Shown here: positions 11,560 to 25,200 of the stretch, one piece after another | How the letters are laid out: each line of letters begins with the position of its first letter | Position numbering within the stretch: position 1 is the first letter of the stretch | Assembly (NCBI GenBank): GCA_028551475.1 | Contig: CM052360.1 | Span: forward strand, 10,528,501 to 10,592,500 | Origin: Casuarina equisetifolia | Taxonomy: Eukaryota; Streptophyta; Magnoliopsida; Fagales; Casuarinaceae | Reading direction: 5' to 3' | Length of the DNA: 64,000 nt | Position numbers and translations under genes: made by a program | Notes under the pieces: generated by a model | The model's input: only the letters and a program-made list of their open reading frames with translations | Told to the model about the DNA's origin: nothing | Databases searched by the model: none

Positions 11560-12668
11560 TGGATTATAAGTATGACTTGAACTTGTCTCATATTAGCCCG
11601 ATAGAGCACTTACTGCATCTAAAGGAAACGATGTTGTTTCACTTAGTGTCTAATACACTTAAGCATTATGATCATTCAAAAGCCCTAAGTCCCTATTTGA
11701 GACAGCGATGCTCCTTTCTTTCTTCACAATCACACGTCCACTCCTCCAATGGGAAGATTTGCATAAAGATGGATTTTGTTAGAGAAGGTGTTTGAAATGA
11801 TGAGGGGTTTGAATTGAAACCCTAAATGAGGTACTTGCTTTACTCTTTCAATGGAAAAAAGCCTTTGATATGTTATGTTTGACAAAAACCTCAAATCAAC
11901 TTATATTGCTTTTGAATATCATATATAAGGATTCTATTCTACAATTCAAAGTGACTTTGATAAGATTATTAGGAATACATATTGAGAAATTGAGATTAAG
12001 CTCAACATTGTGATTCTGTGAAGAAGCCTCAGTTATACTCCTTGAAAATCATATACTTGTGATTTTATACTTGTATATACACTCATTTATGTGCTAATTG
12101 AACTTTGATTATTATTTGCATATGAATTGTGGTGTAAATCCAAAACCCTAATTTGCTAAAATTTGGGAGTTTCATGATTAGATCTTGGATTTGTGTTCAT
12201 ATCATAGATCAGCTCTTTGAATAACATAATCCTTTATAAATTATTCATCATTTGAGGATTTGCTCTTGTAACAAGGTTAAGTCAACCTTTGTTTGTAACC
12301 CGTAACTTGTATAATTTCTTTGAAGAGAAATTGGAAGGATTAGGAGAATGTTTTCTCCTAATCAGTGAGTAAAGTGGACTTCAACCGGTTTAGTTGAAAG
12401 AAAAAAATGGTGGAAGTAAATGAAAAGGGCCAAACCATTATGGAAAATCCATGTCTATACTTGTTGTTTGTGATAACTTTATCTTGTTACTTATATTCAT
12501 TCTTTGTGCATAGATTGTTTATATTGTGGGTGTATAAATCCAATTGATAGACATATTCCTAAATAACTAATTCAACCCCCTACTTGGTTGACCATTATAC
12601 CTAACAATTGGCATTGAGAGTTAGGTTCTCTAATTAAAAGGCTTAACATCCTAGAGTATATTCTTATA
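11560..12668 (+). mobile_element. Probable 5' LTR end and leader of a copia relic
   Basis: This gene-free stretch precedes the gag relic. Near 12600-12620 the sequence reads CTAACAATTGGCATTGAGAG. That resembles an LTR end (..ACA) followed by a degenerate initiator-Met primer-binding site (canonical TTGGTATCAGAG). The LTR left end is not identifiable, and no 3' LTR was recognised to the right. Confidence 0.5.
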
Positions 12669-14335
12669 ATGGTTGTAGAAAAAGGTGTAGCTGTTACAGG
12701 ATTCAATAAACCATCTTTATTTGATAGCATAAACTATAGACATTGGGAACAACTAATGCAAATATTCATTATTGGTCAAGATCTGGAAGCTTGGTAGGCT
12801 ATCAAAAGGGAACTGTGTTACCCGAGATTGATAAGTGGAGTAAAAATGAAGCTAAACTCATAGGATTAAATGTGAGGGCTATGAACATGATATATAATGG
12901 TCTAATAGCTCATGAGTTTAATAAAGTATCTTCTTGCCTCATCGATAAAGAAATATAGGATAAGTTAGAGGTCATTTATAAAGGTACTAAGAAAGTTAAA
13001 TCTTCTAAAGTTACCATGTTTACACATGATTATGAGTTGTTTGATATGAATGATTCTGAAACTATTAGTGAAATGTTTGGTAGATTTACTGAAATATTTT
13101 TTGAACTTAAATTGCTTGGAAAGACATACACAAATGAAGAAATGGTTAGAAAGATGCTAGTTTCTTTACTTGAAAGTTGGGATCCTAGAAAGATGCCTAT
13201 AAAGGAAGCATATGACCTAGATAAGTTGACCTTAGATGATCTACTAAGATCATTAAAGACTCATGATATGCAACTAATGAGAAGGGTAAAAGAAAAAGAA
13301 AATAGAAAAATAATTGCCTTAAAAGCAAATGTAGAAAAGACTAATGAATTAGAGTCTAAAGATGACTACCCTATGCTTAAAAAGAAAGATAATAAAAAGA
13401 AAGCCATGATTACTGCTTGGGATTATGAGAGCTCATCATTAGAAGAGAAGGAATAAGAGGAGGTTGCACATATATGTCTTATTGCAACAACGATCATTGA
13501 GGATGAAAAAATTGAGGATGAAAAAATTGAGGATGTTTTGAATGTAGAAAACCAAGATATGTCAAGGTTGATTGTCCATTGCTTAAAAAGAAAAATAACA
13601 AAAATAATAAAAAAAAAGGCCATGATTGCTGCCTGGGATGATGAAAGCTCACCATTGAAAGAGGAAGAACAAGAAGACGTCACACATCTCTGCCTAACTA
13701 CAACAATAACCATTAAAGATGAGAAATTTAAGCTAAGTGACACTAAACTGCAAAACGATGTGAATTGTGGCATAGAAACTACCTTCTTTGATATGGTTGA
13801 GTATGCAAATAAGATGAAAAATAAATATAGAAAGATAAAAGAAAATTGTAAATTTATCAAAGCTGAAATCAATGTTGTAAAAGATGTCTATGAAATTCCT
13901 ACATCTTCCTTACATGAGAATCATAGTAGATTTAGTTGCATGAAATTATAGGTATGCTTTATAAATGATACATGTTTGGATCGAGGCAGTAAGAATGATA
14001 ATGTTGCTAAAACTATTTGCACTAATTCTAAAGTAGTAAGTCTAAACATGAAAATATGTGAACTAGAGAAAGAGAAACAAGAAATTCAGTTGAAGTTGTA
14101 TGTCATCACTTTGCTATTAAAAAAATTCACAAAAGGTAATGTCATGTTAGAAAAAATATTGCAATCACAAAAAGGCATGTATGATAAAATTGGTATAGGT
14201 TATAAATCAAATGAGAATTCAAAGTTTTTTACTAAATTCTTTGAAAAGAAAAGCTACATAACTCCATTGTACGATAAATGTTCATATTGTACATATGTTG
14301 GTTATTCTTTTGATGCATGTCCTATTCAACATTAA
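12669..14335 (+). mobile_element. Copia-type gag relic, defective
   Basis: Starting at the ATG at 12669, broken frames read a copia gag: FNKPSLFDSINYRHWE, then the UBN2-type region (THDYELFDMND...ISEMFGRFTE), KLLGKTYTNEEM and LTLDDLLRSLKTHDMQL. A degenerate zinc-knuckle region follows (CSYCTYVGYSFDAC near 14280-14330). In-frame stops occur near 12797, 12957 and 13454, and there are frameshifts. No protease or polymerase follows in readable form. A 216-bp segment within gag is duplicated in frame. It is a dead element. Confidence 0.85.
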
Positions 14336-17300
14336 AGATCATACAAGATAAATAAAGTATGGTTACCTAAAACCTCTAGTGATATTTGAGGTTTGAGGTA
14401 ATACACCAACTTAAAAGCTAGAAAGCTAGAAGGCTGGAAAGCTAGAAAGCTAGAAAGCTAATTGCATTGGATATGGGAAGAAAAATATGTAGAAACAATT
14501 GTAGAAATAAGGCACGTGTTTTGTAAACAACTAGGACAACAACACGGGTGGGTCCATTTCACATGAATGTGTCTATATTTGATTGACATGTTAACATCCC
14601 ATCCTATTAGCTCTTACAACCACACCTTCATCAAATAGGGATTAAGTCTACCTCATGGTGTGAGGTAAGTCTCCAATTCCAACACACCACTTACCACCCC
14701 TTGTAACTTGTAACTTATACTTCCAACTGTAACTCATTGTAACTTGAACCTTGGAACTATTTTAATGTTTCGAGTTGTCTCCTATATCAAATTAATTGTT
14801 ATACTAAGTAGAAAAAAGTCATACATGCCAATTATGTGCATAGTAACTTTCTTTCTTTCTTTCTTTTCATTTTTTCTTTTTTTTAGGTTAGAGTAACTCC
14901 CCAATTTAAGAGAAAAGCTATGAAATTTAACTCAACGGAAGGGTGTAGCTATAACCCCTTCTCCCAAACCAATCAACCATAGTAGAAGTGTTGGCCATTA
15001 AGACGACTCTAGACTAAACCTTCTCAACATTAAGCCTTAGGATTACAACCCTTATTACAAAAGGGGGTAGTCTTAGAAGTCACCATTCCATTAGGGATTA
15101 ATAAATAATTTCATCATGCAAAGTATGGCTATAGTGGGCAAAAGAAATAACTCATTGAAGATTTCATTGGGACACATAAATTTGCCCATTTACAATAATG
15201 GACAAAGTTTACACAAACAAATAATAAAAATATTTTAGTAGTTTCACTTTTAAATTGCAATGAGCCATAGTTTGAAGGTATAAGGACAATTGAAGTGCTA
15301 GTTTAAAGGGGATATACTTCCTTAGAAAAAGGAAGATACCATTTCACCTTCTTGAACTCTATAGTTCAAAAAGAAGTAAAGGATACCAAAACAACTAAGA
15401 TGGAAAGTTAAAGGCATAAAATTCTCCAACTAATATTCTACTACAAAAATTTGTTGCTACAAGCTTGTACAAAGTAATGGAATAGGAAAAGTTAGTATTT
15501 CCTATTACAAAGTTCTATAATTATAAATACAACTTCTCAACTTTTGCAATAACAATCCATCAAAAGTGAACAACTCATTTTACAAGTCCAATAACCTTGA
15601 AACTAAAATTATTAGAACAACCTTTATAGAAACTACATTTGCACATAAAGTAACTTCTAACATTGTAGAACAAGGAATTGCAATACTTGCCAACTAGTAT
15701 GCCAACTTTAAGATGTAGAAGGCAAAGATAAGCATCCAAGATACCTTGATGGTCAATCATTAAGATTGAAACTTTGGTAGCTCACTAAGAAAGCTAGACT
15801 AGAACCATGATTACTTTTAGCAAATCACAAAGCCAAATGAATGTTAACCAATATATATATAATGGCTCTTATTGTCAAGTATTTCTTTACACAAAGTTCT
15901 TATAAATTGAGTGTTGCCATGTTCCATTTGTTAAATTAATAGAAGAATTTGAAGGAGCGAGACCTGATGAAAACAACTAAAGAATCCACCTAAAAAAGGC
16001 TGATAACATTTTGCTAAAATTTAGAATGATTATGTTTAAAGGATACAAAGGTAACCATCAATGTATGGTTCACTACCTTGTTATAGTAAACCTTAATTTT
16101 GACAAAAGTAGCATTTAATAGTAAGGGTGAGAAGCAATCCCCGTCACCATATGATGCAAGACTTTCCATTAGACCTTGCATATGATAATGACCATGATCC
16201 CATCTATAGGGGAGTGTGAAATGCATAAGTAAACCAAATAAGAGTTGTATTTTCCCCCCTTTTCAAAGGGCTCTTTTCCAAGCACTTGTAAACAAGTCAA
16301 GCACAAGAAGGGGTAAAGTAAAAAAGGAAAGAGTCTATACGTGGAGAGAGCTCAAGTACCATTTTAGGCGTATGGAACATGTGAAACTTAGGCAAATATT
16401 TGAATATTACAATGTTTCTCTATTTCATAGTAATTGGTGTTGTAGTATGTGAAATATAAATTACTAAATCATAAGAGCAAAATGGACATAAGTTACAAAA
16501 TAGAAGCAACTTAAGCATTAATTTTGAAGTGAAGAAGATGAGATTACAATGCTTTCTTCTCCATATCTTATCTCATGGGGACTCTTGGAACACCTCAAAT
16601 GAGAAAACTCCAAGTTGTACAAAGAACTTCAAATGGCCAAAGTATTGAAAACCCTCTTAACAAAGCCCATTGGAGAGGTGGGTGAGGTTGTTGACATATC
16701 CCTTGCTATTTTTTTGTGAGAGGGGGAGGGAGAAAGAGAGTTCATGCTTTGTGGAGTGGGCATAGGAAAATATGGTAGAATGCTTCACATGCCACCCACA
16801 CCCTAATCATGAGAAGTGAAGGCAGGCTTTAGTGTCATGACATTGTCTAATTGGCAACTGTTGATGGCAATTGGGGTTGTTACCTAACAATATTTATTTT
16901 TAAAACAAACCAGATATAATGTAAGATAATTTTTTCTCTTATAATAAACGTAGGTTGGAAACTTAACCATAGAGTTAAGTTTAATAGAATTACTAACTGC
17001 CAAAAATCTTTTTTATACAAATGCATTGGTTTTAAACTTAAATTTTAATATTATGTTAAAAATCTATAAAGGAGTATGTGAGGAACTGGCCATTGGAGAT
17101 GGCAAGAAGGGTAGCATGATAGTCTTGGTTGACATCTCATACGTGTAATTACTTTCCATGTGCATTTCTCAAAGCATTTATGGCTAAGTCATGGGAGTTG
17201 CTACACAATGCGCCATGCGGACATCATAACAATCATAAAAGCTTTAGAAATATGGTTTCAAAAAGTTATTTCCTTTTTTTGTGTTTGTAATTTTGTTTTG

Positions 17301-17536
17301 GGAACCTTTTTCATAGTTAGAAGGAAAAAGTGATGTCAAAATTTGAATGCATATTACCATATTAAAAAGAAGTTTTAAAGTTTAATCTAAAAAAGTTACT
17401 TGCTAGATTAACCTCTTGAATTATTTCTTTTTGTTGGCAATTAGAGCACTAAATATTATATGCACTCTTTCATGCTAAAGCCATAGGATTTTTGAGAAGT
17501 CTATAATTTTTTGTGTTCTCTCATCTATCAACTATA
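14336..17536. other. Intergenic, no gene recognised
   Basis: AT-rich sequence without assignable coding regions. An array of about five 8-10-bp units on the theme GCTAGAAA lies at 14412-14462. The short open frames at 15575-15760, 16014-16226 and 16216-16452 match nothing I recognise. A CTTT-rich run lies at 14851-14885. Confidence 0.4.
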
Positions 17537-18990
17537 GGTTGCTTAAACATCAAAGAAAGGAAGAAGTTTCTACATAGTTTATACAAGAACAAAGATGGAG
17601 GCATCCTTGGAGATGACATGTGAGTCTTGTTTATGGATTAGTCATTTTAAAAAGTAGTCACCATTATGGTTTTGGAATTCACTAAGAAAATGGTGTTAGG
17701 TATTGCATAACCTATGTTGAGGTTTGAATGCAAGCAACTTTGTAAATGGTTTGTTTTGCCTTAATAATTGCATTGCAATTAGAACTTGGGAGTAGTTTAT
17801 CACCACCACGTGTACTCATAGTAATTCATGGTCAAGAGAGTATAAAGCATTTTAGGTAATACATGTTTGTCTACAATCTTAATGATGTATTGTCAGTGGG
17901 GAACATAACCCTTTCTCAGTTTTACTCTTTTCTTAATGCGTCTACTGTTGTTTTAAGCGGGTAGCTTTATGTTGCAATAGTAAACCCTTAGGTTGTTGAG
18001 CATAAGTCTTAAGAATGGCCACTTCATGCAGAAAATACTGCAGGGTAGTACCATGACCAAGCCACCTTCCCTTTCTATATCTACTTAATTGGGACATACA
18101 CTAGGTACCTAGGATCTTGACGTTGTTATACTATAAAAATCTTGGACCTAGTAAATGTGGGTGTTTATCTTCATTTGTGTTTTTGGTTGCATAATATTTC
18201 AATATTCATGCACTTGGCTTTGCTACTTCTGTTTCCATGTTAAACTCCCTAATGAAATAATCAAGTTATTCCTCTCCATCTAATTTGAATAGGGGACTTG
18301 GCAAGACCATTCAAGCAATTGCATTCTTGGTTGTTGTGTATGGGAAAGATAGTGAAGGTGCTCATTCCATAATATTGAAGGAACATCATGTAGGTAAAAA
18401 GGACAACCCAATACTTATAATATGTCCCACTTCTATTATCAACAATTAGGAGAGTGAATTCCTTAAGTGGTTAAGCTTTACTGTTTATGTTTACCATGGT
18501 GTAGATCATGATATGATATATGGTAAGTCAAAAGCATGTGTAATAGAGATACTTATAACAAGTTTTGGCACATACAGAATTTATGGTGGAAAACTGAGGT
18601 TAAATGGGAAATTGCAATTGTTGATGAGTCACATCCGTTTAAGAATGAGAAGTTAAAGCTTTATAGAGCATGTTTAGAAATTGTAACCCTAGAATAATTT
18701 GGTCTGATAGGAAGCATCTTGTTGAATAAAATAACGGAATTGTTTAATCTCTTTAATTGGATTGCCCCAGGGTTGCTAGGAACATGAGAACATTTCCACT
18801 AGCTTTATAATGAGACCTTAAAGCATGGTCAAAGGTCTATTGCTTCGAAAAGATTTGTTAAGGTTGTTGATAGGCGAAAACAACACCTTGTCGTAGTTTT
18901 TTAGAAATATATGTCAAGAAGGGGAAAAGGAAGAGACTATTAAGCATCTTCTGCCATGAGTGAATTGCAGAAATGGAAACATTAGAGAAT
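17537..18990 (+). pseudogene. SNF2-family helicase fragment (ERCC6L2/CHR9-like)
   Basis: This is a broken piece of a SWI2/SNF2 DNA-dependent ATPase. The first exon (17537-17629) reads LLKHQRKE and YKNKDGGILGDDM. The donor GTGAGT follows at 17630 and the matching acceptor AG is at 18291-18292. The second part then reads GLGKTIQAIAFL (Walker A), ILIICPTSIIN, YHGVDHD, EILITSFGTYRI, VDESH (the DEAH-box position) with KNEKLKLYRACLEI, ELFNLFNWIAPG, LKHGQRS and RKQHLVVV. Stops and frameshifts interrupt it, for example after PTSIINN and before EVKWEIAIVDE. The retained intron shows DNA-level duplication. The order of motifs and the VDExHxxKNEK context resemble the ERCC6L2-type branch. The fragment ends near 18990, against a seryl-tRNA synthetase fragment. 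Confidence 0.85.
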
Positions 18991-19024
18991 GTTACAATTG
19001 TCAAACATCCAATGCTTATAATTA

Positions 19025-20110
19025 AGGAAGCTTTGAAACTTGTAGGAGAAAAGTGGGTTTCTGTATGTGAATTCTTGTTTGTAACATGAAGGTCATTTTT
19101 AATTCAAAAGCTCATGTTTATGATGTCTTAAGTCTAAATTACTGTACAATAGCATAGTTGAAGATCCCTACCAAGTTGTATCCATCATTTCTAATGCCTT
19201 GAATGACAGCTTTAAAGAAGTATGATTTGGAAGGATGGTTTCCAATGTCTCAATTGATAAAAGAAAATTGAATTTCAATTATCCTTTTTACTTGTTTAGA
19301 TCAAGATTTTAGCTTTGATTGTAAATCCACTCCAATGATAAGGTGCTCAAATTTATGATTTTTTCCGTTTTTATTTTTTATATTTTTTATATTTTTTTGG
19401 TGTGTTTTGTTGAAAAAAATAAGAGTAAATAAAGAACTATGTCCACCTATTGAACTTTACTTTGACAACAACGAAGAGAACCATATGCTACATTCTTGAG
19501 AATTATTAGAGAAAGGATGGTGTTGAGCTACTTAAACCTTCACAATGATTTATGGGTGGAAGGACCTTCTTAACTTTCAAGAACAAACCAACTAGTTAAC
19601 CTCAAGGTGAGAAACCAAAGTCCTAGTCTCTTGTTTTACTTAGTTATCATGAAGAATATATTAGGATACAACTAAAGCCTTTATGTTATTATCCACCTCA
19701 TTTTTGTTTTCCTAAAAACAAAAAAAAAAAGAAAAAAAAGAAAAAGAAAAAGAAAGGAGACATATAACAAAACAAAAAAGTGAATGAAGGGAAACAACAT
19801 GAGATTATATGTATTGATGTAGTAACAAGATATTGGCAAACCTAAATTACTATTTTGAAATTGATTTGGCAAGGAGGATTCTTTCCTAAATTTGTTGGAT
19901 TTTTATTATGTTGCTAATTAATTTAGGTTTGTATTATATATGAATTTTTATTTATTAAAATTAGTCTAACTTCTTTTGTTGAAAGTAATTGTTAGAGAAA
20001 TGGATATTTAATAATATAAATAGGATGTGAGTTAAAAATGTTGATGATATAGGACAACTACTAGTTAACTTCTACCTCATCATAAGCATGATAACTTCTT
20101 TCAACCAAGG
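19025..20110 (+). pseudogene. Seryl-tRNA synthetase 3' end with flank (broken copy)
   Basis: This is the reverse complement of about 3620-5000. It covers the end of intron 7, exon 8 (near 19160-19260), intron 8, exon 9 (near 19430-19590) and about 450 bp of 3' flank. Exon 8 is truncated and frameshifted after the equivalent of DLEGWFP. Exon 9 has several stops. The exon 8 acceptor region has changed from AATGCAG to ATAGCATAG. It carries one copy of the 119-bp unit that is tandemly doubled in the real gene. Confidence 0.88.
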
Positions 20111-22254
20111 GGTGTCTAAAATAAGTAGTGGTTAAGAAGACGGCAATTATTAGTAACAGATACTAGATTTTCTGTCAGACACCAGCCAAATAATCACCTA
20201 ATCCCTTTCGGAAAAAAAACCAATCGATATTTTTCTACTTTTAGGAAAATGTGAAACTCCTCTACTGGATACCCCACCCACCCCTACACAGTGCCGTTGC
20301 GCCTGCGTCCTATTAACTCGTAATATCACAGCGAAGAGTTACACAAAGGAGATGCGAAGAGCAAATACTTTGTAATTTAACAATTCTGCCAAACAAAAAG
20401 GCCACCATTAAGCACTTCAGCCATTTTATCAACGTGGGAACAAAATGAACTTACACATAAGAGTTTGGGGGTTTTGTTACATTTCCATCAATTAAAGACT
20501 ACGGCAGACCTTAATTGGAAACAAACAGACACCTCAAGCACAACGAAGGACTGCTGAAGAATAAATATTTAGTGACATGCAGTCAGAGAAGCCAAGAGCA
20601 GTGCAAATACATGAACTTACCAGGGAAGGTAGCTTGGGGCTCTTCCACTCCCGAGAGAAGTCAGTCCCAGAAAGAAGAGAACTTGCAGGGAAGGTAACGT
20701 AACAACAGGATCCCATTTCTGCTTTATCCCTGTTGCAACTAAACAAGCATGTCTGCAGAACAGCCGCTTCAAGTTCTGGAAAGTGTGCTTTCCCGCTGTA
20801 AATACCAAGGATGGAGGAGAAGATAATGTGCCGTTCTAGTTCCCCCCAAAAAAACATTAAGATGACGGATTAGACTAACGGTATTTTTATCTTTAACAAA
20901 TTTTTTGATTTCTCTCATTTTTCATTTCCATTTCTCATTTTTTTTTCTTTTTATCTTTTTTTAATTTAACTCATCGAACATTAACCTAATAATTAGTAGT
21001 CCATATGCTAGCTTACCACTAAACCAATAGACTTATTGTTTCTCACTTCTGAATCTAATTTTGGAGTCCTTAGTAAAGGTTAATAAGTCATTTAACCATT
21101 GGTTGTTTATCAATAAATTACATAAAGAAATTATTATCAAGTTTGTAATTTTAAGAGGATATCATAACAAATTTAGTTAAACTTTTCAAACACCTCGTGA
21201 CAACTTATTAGTCTACACGGGTTAACTACAAATTATGTTTGGGTGCAACCCACCTAAGATGTTAAAAAATGTATGTGATTAAACTGTTGGGCACTTGAAT
21301 CCATGTAGCCAATCAAGTTATTTAGAGTTAAATCTTGGCCTGCTTGAGCAATAACTAGTAATCCTCTGCAATTGGTCTTTATATTTTCTCTCATTAGTTC
21401 ATAGACCCATCTCTTTATTAGAAAATGTGAAGCCATGCGTCAAATTTTTGAAAAACAAGGACAGATTTGTAAGAATCCATCTGTCCTGTCTACATGCACA
21501 TGTAGGCCCAAACATGTGCAAAGGGTCACTTGTTGAGTGACTGTACCTTGTCATTAAATGTTAACCTCCATGAGGTCCAATACGATTTCTTAAAAATTAG
21601 CTTCCAAGAAGTGGTTTGCCTACTCAAGACATGCTCTGGTCGATATGCAATGTAATTTGCTCCTTTTCCAAATAATATTTCATTCTAATGCGAGTTTATG
21701 TTGAACATGTAGGTTTCAGTTGCTTAGCCACTTTTGTTGGCCAAGTTCATTAGGACTGCATACGACACAAAAACAAAGCATAACATTTTTGTTTCATTTA
21801 AAACATTAGACCTTAAACATTCAGGCCATTTAAGCTGAGTTCGCAAAACAAAACAATGGAATGTATCGTCAGATGATGACAAGGCACAAAATGGAGGTAT
21901 TGGTTTTTATTAAGAAACTCTCAAAGAGTGTGAATCTGTGGTGCCTTGTTATCCAAATCCTGTACCAGAGGAAGTTTGTAATATGCCTTGAATAACATTA
22001 GACTTTGTTATATTCCGCTAATTTTCATGGCGGTGACCCAGACAAAAATTCACTTGGCATTGGAAAGTGTAGGCAACTGCCTACAGGATTTTACCCAAAA
22101 CTTCTAAGTTATGCACTCTCCAATCCCACCCAAAGAACAGCAAAGATAACTGAGGATACTCAACAATTTTGATTTTACAATTTTTCGCTTGAGATCTCAG
22201 GAGAACAGCTCTGGAATGTCTTCGTACTTCTGGTCCTTGGCACATACACAGGCG
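20111..22254. other. Intergenic, contains a possible SINE
   Basis: No gene is recognised. Overlapping open frames at 20515-20857 on both strands have no identifiable domains. The right end should hold the 3' UTR of the DHODH locus. The stretch 20900-21030 is listed separately as a candidate minus-strand SINE. Confidence 0.4.
20895..21035 (-). mobile_element. Candidate tRNA-derived SINE
   Basis: On the minus strand there is a consensus A box TGGTTTAGTGG (21026-21016). About 36 nt on lies a B-box-like GTTCGATGA (20979-20971), followed by a long A-rich tail towards 20895. No target-site duplication could be confirmed, so this rests on promoter boxes and tail only. Confidence 0.4.
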
Positions 22255-25200
22255 TTATCTGCAATCTGCACCAACTGCTTCAATGATGGACTTAAAACCA
22301 TCCCTTTCTAAGCAATCGGATAGTTCAGCCTACCAAAAACCAAAAATAAAAATCACATCACAGCAGTAGATGAAAAAAGATCAAGACGTTTATACAGTTT
22401 AATTGTATAAACTGTATCAAAAAAGCACAAAGCAACCAAAAGCAATCTAATAATGAGGACTATAGAATCTATTATGCTTCTTAGTCAGCACATTCATTGT
22501 GGTTCCCCCACTCCCCCCCACCCTCTTTTTTATTTTTATTTTTCTATTTTTAATTTGCTCCCCTTTGGATTCATAATAGTATCCCCGAGTAAAACTCTGC
22601 TCTAAGCCCTAGACAAATCAAAGGTGATTCCAAAACTCTGTAACCCAAAAAAACGACCCAGGGAGAGTGAAACAATCTACCTTCAATGTGAAGTGCATCA
22701 ACATGCTACATCTACACCCTGTATTTAATTATCGTAGTTTTCCCATAAGTCCTACGTATTATAAATGCATCAAAAAATACCTTTATCTGAGGAATAAGGG
22801 CAGGTCCCCCATAAGCAAATGCTGTATAAAGTTGAACAAGAGTTGCTCCAGCTCGAATTTTTTGGTATGCTTCCTCACCACTGAATCAAATGCATACTAT
22901 AAGGTTCTAGAAAAGTAAAATTCATTAAAGCAGTTGCTTTGTTAACGGATGAGTATATGAGGACAAGGCAAAGGAGAGTTCTACTTTTACCTGCTAATTC
23001 CTCCACAATCTATTAAAGGGATCTTTCCCTGAAAGAAAAAGATAAACAAGACTGTCAAGCTCTCACACACGACAAGACACATGAAGACACAAAAGAAAAA
23101 TAAATCCAGATTTTAAAATATTAAAAGAACTGTATCCAAGAAGGCACCCTATGCTTCGCAGTGGCTTAGAAGCCTGTAGCCAAGGATATGGATCTACAGT
23201 AGACATTTTTATCAGAAACTCAGCAAGACTGTGATGACCTAAGAAACGTGGACCCTGGGATTGTATCACGATCTGCTAGTAAAAATCTTGCACTCATTCT
23301 AATATCATATAACACAAGGAAAAGGCCAAATAATCCAACTTTCCAACCTCTACCATTTTGATGAGACAATGGGAACAACAAGCTCATAGAATAAATTCCC
23401 TAGCAGGAATTATTGAAGCTTTTTGAGAAATCCTTTAAATGAAGGAACGTTATAAGGAAAGTGTTTTTTAGGACCATGGACGATTTTCTTCTTTACCAGG
23501 CAACATCTATCGATCTGTTCAACAACAATTGTCAAACAGTCAGATCCATATCCTTGCCACGGAATACATCACCATTTTGGACAAGTGAACAGGATGATAG
23601 CAACTGGTCCTTAGTTCAATCTCTTGATGCCCTAGTAGACCAGAGTGGCCAAAATATAGTATCTGGTCTAAGTGATGTTGGCAACCAAGGATGAGACCCC
23701 GAAAGACAGATAAACAGCAAATATTTTGTGTTCAATTTGTGCATATCATGGTATGTAAGGTGAATGAAAAACATGTAATGTGAATTACAAAAGCAGCCAA
23801 CTTACCCTTGTTGGAATGTACATTTCCTTCAAGATGTTGGTAGAGAGATTAAAAAGAGGCTTCCCACTTAAGCCACCAACTTCAGAAGCCAACGCATTTT
23901 TACCTACAGGATCAGGTCTTGAAACAGTTGTATTTGATATTATCTAAACCCAAAGGAGATCATAATAATAAATATAATATCAAAAGAACAACATCAAAGA
24001 AACAGATTGGATCATATAGGGTAGGTTTCACCCTTTTTGGTACAAGAATCATGAACGTAAAACTACCTTACGATCACAGAACATTATATTATATTATAAA
24101 AGAGAAAGAAAAAAGAAACATAGATTATATTAGTAATAAATCGCACAGAACATTTTACAGCAATAGCACTACTGAAAACGTAACGGATCTTAGATTTCCA
24201 AAACTTGAATGAAACAATGAGAACACTAAAGAACATTATATTATATTATTAAAGAGAAAGAGAAAAGAAATATAGATTATATTAGTAATAAACTGCACAG
24301 AACATTTTACAGCACTAGTACTACTGAAAAAATGCGAATCTTAGATTTCCAAAACTTGAATGAAACAATGAGAATGCTAAAGCACGTTTTCATTAGACCT
24401 TGACCATAATACTGGAACTTTTAACCATTAAGAGAGTTCAATGCAAGTTAAATATAACTCACTCTTTCAAATATCTTTTGAATTAGAAATGTTATTAATT
24501 CTGAATAACAACTCAGATTCAACACAGCTATAAAATATCATTTAATCTTACTTTTCTCAAAAGCTCATACAAATAGTGGCAAACCTAAAGTTTGATGCTA
24601 ATTTAATTACACCGGATTGTTTCATATAGTTGCAACAGTCAAAGAACAACCTATGGAACTTCTAGGTTTTTCTTTTTTCCTGGTTATAGAACACCGAGGT
24701 TGTTTTGCAAAGTTGGCCTCCCAACACTACTACCATCGAAGCTTAGTCAAGCAGCAGTAACAGACAAGAAAAAAACATGGGACATGGGTTGGTAAATTGG
24801 AGAAAAGAGAGTCTATAATGGTGAAAAAAGTTACCAATCCATCCAAGCGGAGAGCAAGTGCAACCTACAATCACGGGCAGAGAAGCTTTAGAACGTCACA
24901 TTAGAAAATAGGAGTATCTGAAATAATGCACAAATGCATACTGCTGCTATGTCTTCAAGGTCTTCTTTAGACAGGTCTGGAGCGATTTTCACAAGCAAAG
25001 GGGGTGGGCCCTCTTCTCCCCACTGCATTTCATCACGAGCAGCTTGAACCTTGACAGAGCAAATGTTCCAAAATCCAACTTCCAAGTTACATAGTGCAGT
25101 AAATTATATAGAGAGCCAAGTAAGATCATGCATGACTACATACCTTCTTCACAAGGTCCTTCAATTGCTTTCTCCCCTGAAGCATACGTAGCCCTGAGGT

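Noticed and set aside
14412..14462. CRISPR-like short repeats (GCTAGAAA units)
   Set aside because: Units are 8-10 bp without spacers, in a plant nuclear sequence. It is a simple tandem repeat.
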